NCBI GenBank assembly: GCA_902362865.1
Contig: CABIYE010000003.1
Coordinates: 163,191-227,190, forward strand
Length of the DNA stretch: 64,000 nucleotides
Source of the DNA: Clostridiaceae bacterium
GTDB taxonomy: Bacteria > Bacillota > Clostridia > Lachnospirales > Lachnospiraceae
Direction: 5' to 3'
Of the stretch, positions 56,110 through 64,000 are shown piece after piece. Under the pieces are notes generated by a model that saw nothing but the letters and a program-made list of their open reading frames with translations, did no database searches and was not told where the DNA came from. Position 1 is the stretch's first letter; every line of letters begins with the position of its first letter. The translations under genes and the position numbers were made by a program.

Positions 56110-56138
56110 TCCAATACCTCCTGCCTATGTAATTTTCA

Positions 56139-56501
56139 CTAGAATTTCGAGTTTCTCCTGATCTCGTCAATCAAAACGTCCATTGTCCGCATCACGATCT
56201 CCTGTCCGTTTTTATCCAGCCGACGTATACGGCAAGCCATATGATAAAGCTGTTTTTCTTCCGGCGGTACCGCCGCTGTTTTCCCAAGCAGTGTGTTTAC
56301 GTCAGTCTTTAATGCTTCCGCGATTTTTTCAAACACCTCAATAGATGTTGCAGACTGACCACCTTCAATGCGGATTACCGTATTAACGCTGATCCCGGCT
56401 TTTTCCGCAAAATATTCCTGCGACCAACGAAGTTCCTGCCTGCGTTTCCTTATGCGTTCCCCTGTCTCCATTAACCCTTGCGAAACCACTCGACTACCCA
56501 A
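56139..56501 (-). CDS. XRE regulator B (TTG start)
   Basis: 120 aa. TTG 56501 is chosen because GGAAGGAGACATTGCA precedes it and because the paralogue begins at the same residue (GSRVVSQGLME vs GNRVVSKRLME). HTH RQELRWSQEYFAEKAGISVN, TVIRIEGGQSATSI; end QEIVMRTMDVLIDEI. Confidence 0.82.
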   Translation of the reverse strand: MGSRVVSQGLMETGERIRKRRQELRWSQEYFAEKAGISVNTVIRIEGGQSATSIEVFEKIAEALKTDVNTLLGKTAAVPPEEKQLYHMACRIRRLDKNGQEIVMRTMDVLIDEIRRNSKF

Positions 56502-56624
56502 TGCAATGTCTCCTTCCCTGCGATATTCTCCGTAGCTTTTCGCCATATGCCGCAAAACCAGCCTTTTTTAACTTTTGTTTTCCACCTCCAGAACCCACCA
56601 GCAACTTCCTCCGGATGCTTGGCA

Positions 56625-56665
56625 ACGAAAAAACAGCCAAACCGGAGAGTTTCGCTGCTTTTTAG
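56625..56665 (-). terminator. Terminator before the XRE pair
   Basis: On the minus strand, GCAGCgAAAC/GTTTgGCTGT with T6 tail, closing the operon that ends with the membrane protein at 56710. Confidence 0.7.
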
Positions 56666-56709
56666 GAATATCTATTCACTTTTTATTCTTTCTGCCATTA
56701 CTAAAACAA

Positions 56710-57063
56710 TCATTCTGAAAATATTTTCTTACTCTTCCCGACTAACCGAAAGATACCCATACACACATACCGCACCAGATAAACGGCTGCCATAACCAAC
56801 CTCCATGCTAAAATCATACCACCGATCACACCGCCAATTAGCAGATTTATTACCAGTATACCTACTGTACCGCCGAGGTCAAACCCTTTCGGGATTACCC
56901 ACACAAACATCCGGTGTACGCCAAACGGAATCCCCATAAGTACCCACAATTTTAGATAATCGCAAACGCTATTTTCCACGCACAACGGATAAAATAACGC
57001 CGCCAGAAATATTGCTGCCACAACCGGGACAATCACTCTTTTTGTAAATTCATACACCATCAT
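56710..57063 (-). CDS. Membrane protein of integrative elements (DUF6050-like)
   Basis: 117 aa, ATG 57063 after GGAGGTGGCTGAT. Three hydrophobic segments (VPVVAAIFLAALFYPL, LWVLMGIPFGVHRMFVWVIP, GILVINLLIGGVIGGMILAW) and a basic C-terminus. Resembles DUF6050 proteins found beside rep genes of Lachnospiraceae elements. Role unknown. Confidence 0.65.
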   Translation of the reverse strand: MMVYEFTKRVIVPVVAAIFLAALFYPLCVENSVCDYLKLWVLMGIPFGVHRMFVWVIPKGFDLGGTVGILVINLLIGGVIGGMILAWRLVMAAVYLVRYVCMGIFRLVGKSKKIFSE

Positions 57064-57064
57064 A

Positions 57065-58031
57065 TCAGCCACCTCCATACAGGTCATGGTTCACTTCCGC
57101 CTGATAGTAATGGTTCATCGTCATTGTGGCGTTATAAAGCGTTGTCAGCAGATAAGCCTTGATATTCCCCACCTTTGCCGTATTTTTCTGCAGACTGAAC
57201 AGCACATACTCGATGTGCGAATAATCCAGCTTGATAAAGTGGCTCTTAACAAGCGTCACAGGTTTTTCTACCCCGGCAATCCGCAAGGTGCTGTCATCTG
57301 GCATCATCAGGACTTCCACGACCAACTCCACAAGTTCGTCCACCTCTTTGCTCTTGTGGCATGGGTACTCAATACGCTCCCGGATCAATTCCCGGTAAGC
57401 ATCCATTTTCCCTATCGCATCCATCCCATCCGAATGTCCTTCCACTTCTGCAGATAAGATTGGATTGGATAAGATTTTCTCAGTCTCACTCAGATCAGTC
57501 TCGTTAAACTCTGTATCACTGTAATCAGTCTCACTATATTCAGTCTTGTTAATATCAGTCTTATTAGAGTATGATTTTGGAACTTCTTGAAGTTTGATTT
57601 TCATACTTCTGCGTATTTTCGGCGTTTTCCGGCTGTTTTTCTTTTTTCTCCGGCTCCGGACAGTCCATAATCATAAAGTTTTTTACATAAATCACGTTCG
57701 GTTTTCCAAGCCCCAGCCGTTTCTTCTCAATTAGCCCGATCCCTTTTTCCGTATCAAGCTCTGCAATGTTCCGGCTTGCCTTCTGCCTTGCACAGCCAAG
57801 CAGTTCCATGATTTCCTCCACAGTGAAAATAATATATACCCGATCCTCTTCGTCAAACCAGCGGTTCTTGACGCTCAGGCTCATACGGTCCAGCATCAGA
57901 CCGTATAAAACCTTTGCCTCGCAAGAGAGTGACTTGAAGCATTCTGCTGTAAATAGTACCTTCGGTACGCGGTAAAAATGGTATTGTTCCGCTTCCATGC
58001 CCCGGAAATATTCAAACTGGATTTTCTGCAT
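57065..58031 (-). pseudogene. Replication initiator RepA split in two frames
   Basis: The 5' frame (57564-58031, ATG after GAGGGTGTGGCAG) is a RepA_N domain: FYRVPKVLFTAECFKSLSCE, AKVLYGLMLDRMSL, RQKASRNIAEL. It stops at SSKIIL. The second frame (57065-57604) has no good ribosome site and carries the C-terminal part with a T/E-rich linker (NKTDINKTEYSETDYSDTEF) and YLLTTLYNATMTMNHYYQAE. In related elements both are one protein. An indel around 57570-57600 explains the split. Confidence 0.7.
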
Positions 58032-58227
58032 CTGCCACACCCTCCCTCTGCTGTTTCTCTTTTTCTACTTCGTTCTCTATCTCTGCATAAACGCGAAAAT
58101 ATCTTTTTGTCCCCTTGTTCGCAAATGGTTCTGAAACTGATTTTACCTTTATTTCCTTATGCCGTTCCAGAAGTCCCTTAAACCATTGGATATCCTGAAC
58201 TGTCCCCTGCATCCTAATTTTCAGCAT
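58012..58227 (-). CDS. Small mobile-element protein (DUF3970-like)
   Basis: 71 aa, ATG 58227 after TGGGAGGATATGT. MLKIRMQGTVQDIQWFKGLL, then FANKGTKRYFRVYAEIENEV. Overlaps repA by 20 bp. Common in Tn1549-like elements; function unknown. Confidence 0.65.
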   Translation of the reverse strand: MLKIRMQGTVQDIQWFKGLLERHKEIKVKSVSEPFANKGTKRYFRVYAEIENEVEKEKQQREGVADAENPV

Positions 58228-58687
58228 ACATATCCTCCCAATCCACATAAAAGCAATACTCTGGATAACGGATTTTGATTGCCTCCCAAAAGTACCTTGC
58301 GTAACCGCAGCAGAATAACTCTTCCACAGTGTAGCAACTCATTTCATGTAACTGCCCATCAGCATCCGAATCGTCATAACTATAGACACTCGGCGTACCG
58401 TTGCAGTACAGATTAAATGCCATCCGCACAATCTTCACGCTGCCGCTGGTCTGCCATCCATCCCGTAAGCACTCTGGCTTCACATTTCCCGACTTAAAAT
58501 CGTATATCTGTTTCACATGATCTCTTGTATCCCTGTCAATTCCAAGGCAATACACTAGTGCCCTGTGGTATACGTCCTGGTATCTGCACTTCTGCAGATA
58601 CTCCTTATAAAATTTTTCGTGTTCCCTGTTCTTGAAAATAATCGTGTGCGAATCTCTTTTGTTTGCTCTTGTCGCTGTGTCTGCCAT
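58214..58687 (-). CDS. Mobile-element protein of unknown function (DUF6075-like)
   Basis: 157 aa from ATG 58687 after TTGGAGGAAACGAAG. IIFKNREHEKFYKEYLQKCR, YQDVYHRALVYCLGID, RDGWQTSGSVKIVRMAFNLY, FCCGYARYFWEAIKIRYPEY. First gene of the rep operon. Family seen next to rep genes of integrative elements. Confidence 0.7.
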   Translation of the reverse strand: MADTATRANKRDSHTIIFKNREHEKFYKEYLQKCRYQDVYHRALVYCLGIDRDTRDHVKQIYDFKSGNVKPECLRDGWQTSGSVKIVRMAFNLYCNGTPSVYSYDDSDADGQLHEMSCYTVEELFCCGYARYFWEAIKIRYPEYCFYVDWEDMYAEN

Positions 58688-59113
58688 CTTCGTTTCCTCC
58701 AACTAAATTATTTTTTAATTTATGACCATAACAAAAAGGACACTTCCCTAAAATCGCTCTTAGAAAAATGTCCTTATCGTACAAAATATTCAGTTGAACT
58801 GACACGAGTTTATTTTATTATCGCTTATTTTCACCCGTTAAGAGAGTTTAATTTGTCGTACTTTTGTCGTACCTTACGGCTTCAAAGTCCGCAAACCCTT
58901 GATTTTACTGGCTTTATTTATCCAAAGTCTTCATCGTCGGGAATTTTTTTGATTTTTCTTCATTACCCTTCGTGATGCTTCGCTGTGCTATTTCTATTAA
59001 ATTGTCTTCTCTTCATCACCATTCATGATGAATCATTGTCAAATCATATCTGTTGTCAATTTGATGTCATTTGGTTATTTCTGTTGTCAGATGAAAGGGT
59101 TCATAAGCCCTTC
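58688..59113. other. Gene-free gap with attachment-like sequences
   Basis: Contains AAGGACA...TGTCCTT hairpin (about 58736-58787), GTCGTAC-TTTT-GTCGTAC direct repeats (58855-58872), the right copy of the 55-bp repeat (58889-58943) and TGTTGTCAATTTGATGTC (59051-59068). No gene seen. Confidence 0.6.
58889..58943 (+). repeat. Direct repeat, right copy, next to integrase (candidate att site)
   Basis: Matches 45047-45101 in 51 of 55 positions, same orientation. It lies 171 bp behind the integrase stop, flanked by GTCGTAC repeats typical of integrase arm sites. Confidence 0.6.
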
Positions 59114-60349
59114 TTAAAATACATCCATTGTTGCAGCCAAATGTTCAAATGTTTCCTGTTTTTTCTCCTCTGTCGCTTCTGCATAGATATCCATAGTGGT
59201 CTGAATATCCTTATGCCCCATGATCGACTGGATTATTTTCAGGTTTGTTTCTCTTTCACAAAGCCTTGTGCAAAATGTGTGTCTCAAGCTGTGCGCTGAA
59301 AAATCCGGCAACAGCACCGGCTCCCGATGCTCTTTTTTTGCCTCTATTTCTTCTGTTGCGTTATAAGCAGATGAGATTCTCTTGATTGCTCGATTGACTG
59401 ACTGGGCATTCATTATATTTCCATAACGGTTACAGAAAACAAAGCCTGTCATTCCGTCAATCTCTGCATCTGTCCAGCCATTTTCTTTCTGCTCTTCCCA
59501 GATCATTTCAAAAGCATCTTTCACTGTATCCAACATGGGAATCGTACGCATTCCGGCTTCTGTTTTCGGCGTCGAAATGTGATTTTCCGATGCCCGGTCT
59601 TCTCCTACCGGATAATACGTCAGATTATGATTGATGCTGATAATCCGCTTCTCGTAATCAATGTCTTCCCATCGAAGCCCTAAAACTTCTCCAATCCGGC
59701 ACCCGGTTCCAAGAAAAATCGTAAAAATCGGCCACCAGTGAAAATAAATCGGATGCGCAGCAATATATTCCATAAATGCTCTCTGCTGTGGAATTGTCAG
59801 TGCATGTCTCACACCGGTCTTCATGCCTAAGTTTTTCTTTAATTCTGCCATGACTCCATCCGTAGGATTTTTTCTGATAATGTCATCCCTTACAGCCAGT
59901 TGAAAAGTTGGATGCAATAACGTATGAATGGTTTCCAATGTGTTAATCTTCAGTTCCTGCTTCTTGGTCAAATGATTATAGAACTGCACCACATCAGAAT
60001 ACTTAATCTCTGCTATATTCCGCTTTCCAAATGTATCCCGGATAAATCGGTCATACATATAAAGATAATTACTCTTGGTCGTTGGTTTCAGATTGTTTTT
60101 GAGACTCATGTAGCGGTCAAATACAAAATTTACTGTAGCCTTTCCGGCAACATAAATATCCAGACCGTCCATCTGGTCTTTCATGAGCTGTGCTTCTTTT
60201 TCTCGAAGCGTTACAAGGTCTTGTGCATAAACATACTTACGTCTTCCAAGGGGATCTGTATAAGTATATACATACCTCTCATCGGAACGTCTCTGTGATT
60301 CACCTTTCCGCAAGACTCTGCCTCGCAGATCTTTTCTTGTCTGTGCCAT
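59114..60349 (-). CDS. Tyrosine recombinase / integrase (Tn916-Int type)
   Basis: 411 aa. Arm-binding N-terminus, SAM-like core domain (VQFYNHLTKKQELKINTLET), catalytic domain with GTGCRIGEVLGLRWEDI (Arg I), SAHSLRHTFCTRL (His-x-x-Arg) and MGHKDIQTTMDIYAEA (His and nucleophile Tyr). All catalytic residues present. It would catalyse integration or excision at a site like 58889. Confidence 0.95.
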   Translation of the reverse strand: MAQTRKDLRGRVLRKGESQRRSDERYVYTYTDPLGRRKYVYAQDLVTLREKEAQLMKDQMDGLDIYVAGKATVNFVFDRYMSLKNNLKPTTKSNYLYMYDRFIRDTFGKRNIAEIKYSDVVQFYNHLTKKQELKINTLETIHTLLHPTFQLAVRDDIIRKNPTDGVMAELKKNLGMKTGVRHALTIPQQRAFMEYIAAHPIYFHWWPIFTIFLGTGCRIGEVLGLRWEDIDYEKRIISINHNLTYYPVGEDRASENHISTPKTEAGMRTIPMLDTVKDAFEMIWEEQKENGWTDAEIDGMTGFVFCNRYGNIMNAQSVNRAIKRISSAYNATEEIEAKKEHREPVLLPDFSAHSLRHTFCTRLCERETNLKIIQSIMGHKDIQTTMDIYAEATEEKKQETFEHLAATMDVF

Positions 60350-60384
60350 ATAAAATCCTCCTTCAATAAAGGAAGGACTTCATG

Positions 60385-60555
60385 TTATTCAGGTCTGTTC
60401 AAAATTCTTTCCAGTCCCTGCAGGACAACTTCTGTCACAGTCATTTTGTGCTTTCCGGCATAATCGCAGATACGCTTATACATAGAATCTTCCACCCGGA
60501 TACTCAATACTTTCTTTTTTACATTTTCCGACTTTGGTCTTCCTGTCTTCGCCAT
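60385..60555 (-). CDS. Small ribbon-helix-helix protein upstream of integrase
   Basis: 56 aa from ATG 60555, GGAGGAATAAGAACAGAT. MAKTGRPKSENVKKKVLSIR, VEDSMYKRICDYAGKHKMTV. RHH-type DNA binder, possibly controlling integrase. Confidence 0.7.
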   Translation of the reverse strand: MAKTGRPKSENVKKKVLSIRVEDSMYKRICDYAGKHKMTVTEVVLQGLERILNRPE

Positions 60556-60645
60556 ATCTGTTCTTATTCCTCCACATCTTCATTATAGTTTTCGTATGAC
60601 GAAAAGTCAATCCCTGTTTTTCGTCCTTCCACAATTTTTTCTTCC

Positions 60646-60855
60646 CTACGCAATCCGGAATGTCTCCAGATACTTTTCAAATATCTCACAGTTTACAAGG
60701 GCAACCTTGTCAATCTTATACACTGCTTTGGCTTCTTTCGCCAGCTCCTGGAATTTCGTCAGCCCAATGCTGTAAAGCTCTGCCCCTTCCTGATAACGGA
60801 CGAATTTCTTTGCTATTTTCTTTGTTTTCTCTACATCTTTACGTGCATATCCCAT
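60646..60855 (-). CDS. Excisionase-like small protein (DUF6462-like)
   Basis: 69 aa, ATG 60855 after AAAAGGAGGTGCGGTGT. KKFVRYQEGAELYSIGLTKF, QELAKEAKAVYKIDKVALVN. A MerR/Xis-like winged helix is likely; such genes precede integrase in Lachnospiraceae elements. Confidence 0.72.
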   Translation of the reverse strand: MGYARKDVEKTKKIAKKFVRYQEGAELYSIGLTKFQELAKEAKAVYKIDKVALVNCEIFEKYLETFRIA

Positions 60856-60945
60856 ACACCGCACCTCCTTTTCTGCATGAAAAAAGCAGCTAACCTATTT
60901 TTCATAGACTAACTGCTCGTGTTAAGTTCCATATTCAGTTTTATT

Positions 60946-61314
60946 CTACAAATCCGACAGTGAAATTCGGTCGTATGCGCCATTTTTCTTATCTTCCGGG
61001 TGTGGCTCCAATCCAATAATTGTAATATCTTTCTGGTCTGGTCCATAAACCCAGTACATTCTCATTGCGCCACTGGTTTTATTTTCCAGATAAGATTGCC
61101 ACACTTTCATTCCGTAACGTCTGGATAATGGCTCTATTTCATGGGTTTGAAGACTCGGATAACCCGGATCAGCCGACAACAGCTTTAAAGCCTTTCCCCA
61201 TTTTTTATACAACTGTTCTTCCTTCTTTTTTATATTACCGGAACGATATTTCTCCTGCAGATCTAACCAAAGTTCCTGCATTTCAGGAATTCCCATTCGT
61301 ATATTAAAATTCAT
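60946..61314 (-). CDS. RelE-type toxin-like protein
   Basis: 122 aa. Ends with WVYGPDQKDITIIGLEPHPE, a beta-strand pattern of RelE/HigB-like toxins; earlier EIEPLSRRYGMKVWQSYLEN. Follows the small gene at 61327 by 12 bp. Toxin activity inferred from arrangement. Confidence 0.6.
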   Translation of the reverse strand: MNFNIRMGIPEMQELWLDLQEKYRSGNIKKKEEQLYKKWGKALKLLSADPGYPSLQTHEIEPLSRRYGMKVWQSYLENKTSGAMRMYWVYGPDQKDITIIGLEPHPEDKKNGAYDRISLSDL

Positions 61315-61326
61315 CTCTCATTCCTT

Positions 61327-61566
61327 TTAAAAATCTGACAGGTCAATAGCCTGGGAAACATCGCCTCTTTTAAAATTGCTTACTGCACGATCCATATCTG
61401 CCAGAGTTCTGGCTGAAATGCACTCTGGCACTGCCAGTTCCCGAGGTTCCAGAATAATGCAGCCATTTCCATATTCTTTTACATTATAATACTGATAAGC
61501 AGCTCCTCTGAGAGTAATTCTTTTTTTGTTATCCAGATGGGCAACATAATCTTTCATTGCTTCCAT
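61327..61566 (-). CDS. Antitoxin-like small protein
   Basis: 79 aa, ATG 61566 after GGAGGTGTTGATA. KDYVAHLDNKKRITLRGAAY, QYYNVKEYGNGCIILEPREL: AbrB/SpoVT-like strand pattern. Upstream partner of the RelE-like gene. Confidence 0.6.
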   Translation of the reverse strand: MEAMKDYVAHLDNKKRITLRGAAYQYYNVKEYGNGCIILEPRELAVPECISARTLADMDRAVSNFKRGDVSQAIDLSDF

Positions 61567-61759
61567 TATCAACACCTCCTACGCAAGCATTTGTGTGGGA
61601 AATCCCACCTCTTATTATTATAATACGCTTTTCTATATTATCTGTCAATCTACTTTTACTTACTCCTGATACTTGAAAGTATTCATGCACCGGCAGACGG
61701 CAGGTGGCAGATAGGGTATCTATAAAAATCTGTATTTGCTTCGATGACTCTGCCACCCA

Positions 61760-62107
61760 TCATTCTTTTAATCGAATACTATTCTCCTGCTTTTCATTTA
61801 CTTGGTACTCCAACTCATTCTTCATTCGGCTTCTCACATCACGCATTGTCCTCCCGGATATTCCCTGCTCCTTTGCCTTTTCGTCTAATTCCCTGATTGA
61901 AATTTCTTTTTTATCAGCAAGCAGTTCCCTGATCAATTTTCTCCCTCGCTCCAGCTTTGTTTCTGTTGCTTTTCCTTCTTTTCCATCTAACAATTCATCT
62001 GCGGAAATCTCATAAGCTCCCACCCATCGAAATCCTTCTTCGTCTCCCAGTTTAAATGCCATTGTCTCCCCTGGTGGCGCTAGCGAGCTTTTTTCATGAA
62101 TCAACAC
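61760..62107 (-). pseudogene. C-terminal fragment of an AAA ATPase/primase of a mobile element, cut by IS
   Basis: Open from the IS junction. Reads LAPPGETMAFKLGDEEGFRW, VGAYEISADELL, then a helical winged-helix tail (ISIRELDEKAKEQGISGRTM). This is the tail of element-borne RepA/primase ATPases; the ATPase domain is missing. The fragment runs into the IS left end at 62121. Confidence 0.65.
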
Positions 62108-62271
62108 CCTTGTGGTTGGAGGTACTGTAAAGTTTTACAGTCCTATTTTTCTTTAAAACCTTATATTTTCAAGGCATTCATCACTTTTGCAAATAAAAAA
62201 GCAATGACCCCCTTTTTTCGTATATAATGTAATCACCACAAAAACAAAATACGAAAGGTAAATCATTGCTT

Positions 62272-63726
62272 ATGGATAACATTATACTCTATTTACTTAC
62301 TATCATTCAAGAACAATACAACACTATTTGCTGGCTTATTCTCTTTATCTGCAGATACATTCCTCTCAAACAGTGGGCTCATGATGAGATCCACAGCCCC
62401 AAATACCAGAAATTCCTCACGGATAAGCTGCCTGTCATTAAGCCTTTCATCAAACAAGACTGGCTGCTCTGGAACGAGTATTACCGGCTTCGCTACGGCA
62501 AAGCAGTTAAACCTGTCAAAACTCAAAATGGCAAGACCCGCACTGTCCCTGAAGATACCGTATGTCCCCTCTGCGGTGCTCCGCATGAGTACCTCTATGA
62601 TAACTCCGGTGGTCGCGGTCAATTCAAATGCAAGATCTGCGGTCAAACCTTTGTCAACGGTGAGAAAGTAACGACTCCTCTAAAACTCCAGTGCCCCTAC
62701 TGCGGCCATGCCCTGCAGCCGGTCAAAGACCGTAAACATTTCCGTGTCCACAAATGCGTCAATGACAACTGCTCCTATTACAAACGGAACCTGAAAAAGC
62801 TTCCGAAAAAGCTTCCAAAATCAGAATACTGGAAGTACAAGCTGCGGTATCTCTACCGGGAGTTCTCCGTGAACTTCTTCGATATGGATCTGAATCAGCT
62901 CCCCAAATGGGCAACCTCTTTCAAGTATAAAAAGAACAATGCCTATATCATGGGATTATGCCTCACCTACCGGGTGAACCTCAAGCTGTCTCTCCGCCAA
63001 ACTGTACAAGCCCTGAAAGAAATCCATGGAATTGAAATCTCACACACCATGGTAAACAACTATGCCAAAACTGCTGCTGTCCTCATACGGCCTTTCGTGG
63101 ATTCCTATGACTACAATCCTTCCCATGAACTGGCTGCCGATGAAACTTACATAAAAATCAAAGGCGTGAAGTCCTATGTCTGGCTCATCATGGACGCAGT
63201 ATCCCGTTCTATCCTGGGATATCAGGTCTCAACCTCCAGAGATGTCGGTCCCTGCATCCTTACCATGCGTATGGCATTTGACAAGTTTAAGGAATTCCCC
63301 GGCAAAGCCCTGAAATTTATCGCGGATGGTTATAGTGCCTATCCACTTGCTGCCCAACAGTTTAAGCTCGAAAAGGATTGGGACGTCTTCATCACCCAGG
63401 TCATCGGTCTTACAAATGACGATGAAGTGTCGAAAAAATTCCGTCCGTTCAAGCAGCTCATTGAGCGCCTGAACCGTACCTTCAAGGAATCCTACCGCAT
63501 TACCTGTGGGTATGGGACGGAAGATGGTGCTGTCCACAGCATTTCTCTTTGGGTCGCTTATTATAATTTCCTGCGTCCCCATGAGATATCCGGCGGCAAA
63601 GAACCACTGAACAAAGTGGAGCTTTTGGAAGGTGCCGGGAACATGCCCGGAAAATGGCAGCTTCTCATCTACCTGGGCCAGCAGACAATCCTGAAACAGC
63701 AGAGCGAAGCCTCTATCTGTTCTTAG
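62272..63726 (+). CDS. IS6/IS240-type DDE transposase with zinc ribbon
   Basis: 484 aa from ATG 62272. Two N-terminal zinc ribbons (CPLCGAPHEYL/CKICGQTF, CPYCGHALQ/CVNDNC), HTH region SLRQTVQALKEIHGIEISHT, DDE core: AADETYIKI (D), FIADGYSAY (D), QLIERLNRTFKESYR (E), and FLRPHEI. Active-site residues all present. Confidence 0.93.
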   Translation: MDNIILYLLTIIQEQYNTICWLILFICRYIPLKQWAHDEIHSPKYQKFLTDKLPVIKPFIKQDWLLWNEYYRLRYGKAVKPVKTQNGKTRTVPEDTVCPLCGAPHEYLYDNSGGRGQFKCKICGQTFVNGEKVTTPLKLQCPYCGHALQPVKDRKHFRVHKCVNDNCSYYKRNLKKLPKKLPKSEYWKYKLRYLYREFSVNFFDMDLNQLPKWATSFKYKKNNAYIMGLCLTYRVNLKLSLRQTVQALKEIHGIEISHTMVNNYAKTAAVLIRPFVDSYDYNPSHELAADETYIKIKGVKSYVWLIMDAVSRSILGYQVSTSRDVGPCILTMRMAFDKFKEFPGKALKFIADGYSAYPLAAQQFKLEKDWDVFITQVIGLTNDDEVSKKFRPFKQLIERLNRTFKESYRITCGYGTEDGAVHSISLWVAYYNFLRPHEISGGKEPLNKVELLEGAGNMPGKWQLLIYLGQQTILKQQSEASICS

Positions 63727-63780
63727 ATTCCGAGCCGAAGGTAAAATATCCAGCCACCAGAACCAGCGGTTCTGGCTCTG

Positions 63781-63902
63781 CCCTTGATGGCACGCAAAAA
63801 CAATGCTATAATGCTGTGAATTAGACGGAGAAACCTATCTGTTCTTGAGTTCTTCGCCGTCGGTAAGACGTTCAGAGCATTGTTTTGGTGTGCCGTCAAG
63901 GG
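63781..63902. repeat. Long imperfect inverted repeat in the IS right arm
   Basis: Arms 63781-63807 and 63876-63902 match in about 23 of 27 positions, loop 68 nt. A short tract CTATCTGTTCTT occurs both at 63713 and about 63834. No gene in 63727-64000. Confidence 0.6.
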
Positions 63903-64000
63903 TGGTGGACACCGCCAAAAGCTAATATATCTGCAATTTTCAAGGTTCCGATGGAGCCATTTTTTCAGCTCCATTTTTTCATAGACTACTTTACACTACC

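Larger units (their letters stand above)
62121..64000 (+). mobile_element. IS6-like insertion sequence
   Basis: The left end GGTACTGTAAAGTTTTACAG and the right end (minus strand GGTAGTGTAAAGTAGTC) form imperfect terminal inverted repeats (13 of 14 at the tips). About 1.88 kb, longer than classical IS6 members. One transposase gene. The right end coincides with the window edge. Confidence 0.75.

Noticed and set aside
61529..61756. Open frame upstream of the antitoxin-like gene
   Set aside because: No ribosome site, overlaps the antitoxin 5' end and looks like shifted primase-tail sequence.
63723..63974. Minus-strand open frame in the IS right arm
   Set aside because: Composed of the inverted repeat and IS end; no start signal or domain.

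Overview
The window looks like chromosomal DNA of a gut Lachnospiraceae-type member of the Bacillota. The reasons are moderate GC, strong AGGAGG ribosome sites, sigma-A promoters with 17-bp spacers, a CIRCE-like element, LytTR regulators, a sialic-acid (nan/nag) locus, and the kinds of integrative-element genes common in that family. No rRNA or housekeeping marker is present, so the genus is not assigned.

Layout. 1-6856 is the 5' part of a giant secreted surface protein made of InlB-type B-repeats. It is divergent from a LytTR response regulator (7146). A GHKL sensor kinase (7888-9802) follows, split by a frameshift in a run of eight G, and a second LytTR regulator (10002) is divergent from the kinase. 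Next come a membrane-anchored FKBP-like protein (10709) and a RelA/SpoT-domain alarmone synthetase (12009). 12935-20675 is a sialic-acid/amino-sugar catabolic locus: nanE, nanA, SSS transporter, nanQ-like, ROK kinase, RpiR regulator and nagA on the minus strand, with nagB divergent. 20724-27779 carries a YbaK/ProX-type deacylase, a probable orphan small transcript, tRNA-Gly, Hsp20 with CIRCE, and a BlaI-M56 peptidase-ABC transporter operon. A six-tRNA operon (28041-28643) has a consensus promoter. 28892-39349 is a potassium locus: a small membrane protein, kdpABC, trkH/trkA-type genes and kdpDE. Then come cfa with a small coiled-coil gene, an MFS pump with a divergent LysR regulator, and an XRE/zinc-ribbon regulator.

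From about 43200 the window becomes mosaic. It holds a decayed mobile-element gene, a phage-like HNH cassette, ABC/MATE efflux genes under two MarR regulators with attenuator-like RNA elements, and then a degraded integrative/mobilizable element. That element has a candidate oriT, mobC without a relaxase, a GNAT toxin-antitoxin pair with a frameshift, tnpV, two XRE regulators, a split replication initiator, a tyrosine integrase, excision-type accessory genes, a second toxin-antitoxin-like pair, and a primase/ATPase fragment cut by an IS6-like element (62121-64000). A 55-bp near-identical direct repeat (45047 and 58889) and a related site behind tRNA-Lys (about 27990) look like integrase attachment sites.

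Most notable: the kinase G-tract (possible phase variation of a system beside the giant adhesin), covarying leader/attenuator elements in the efflux region, an orphan about 180-nt transcript with its own promoter and hairpin, paralogous tiny coiled-coil proteins attached to two unrelated operons, and the repeated att-like sites.
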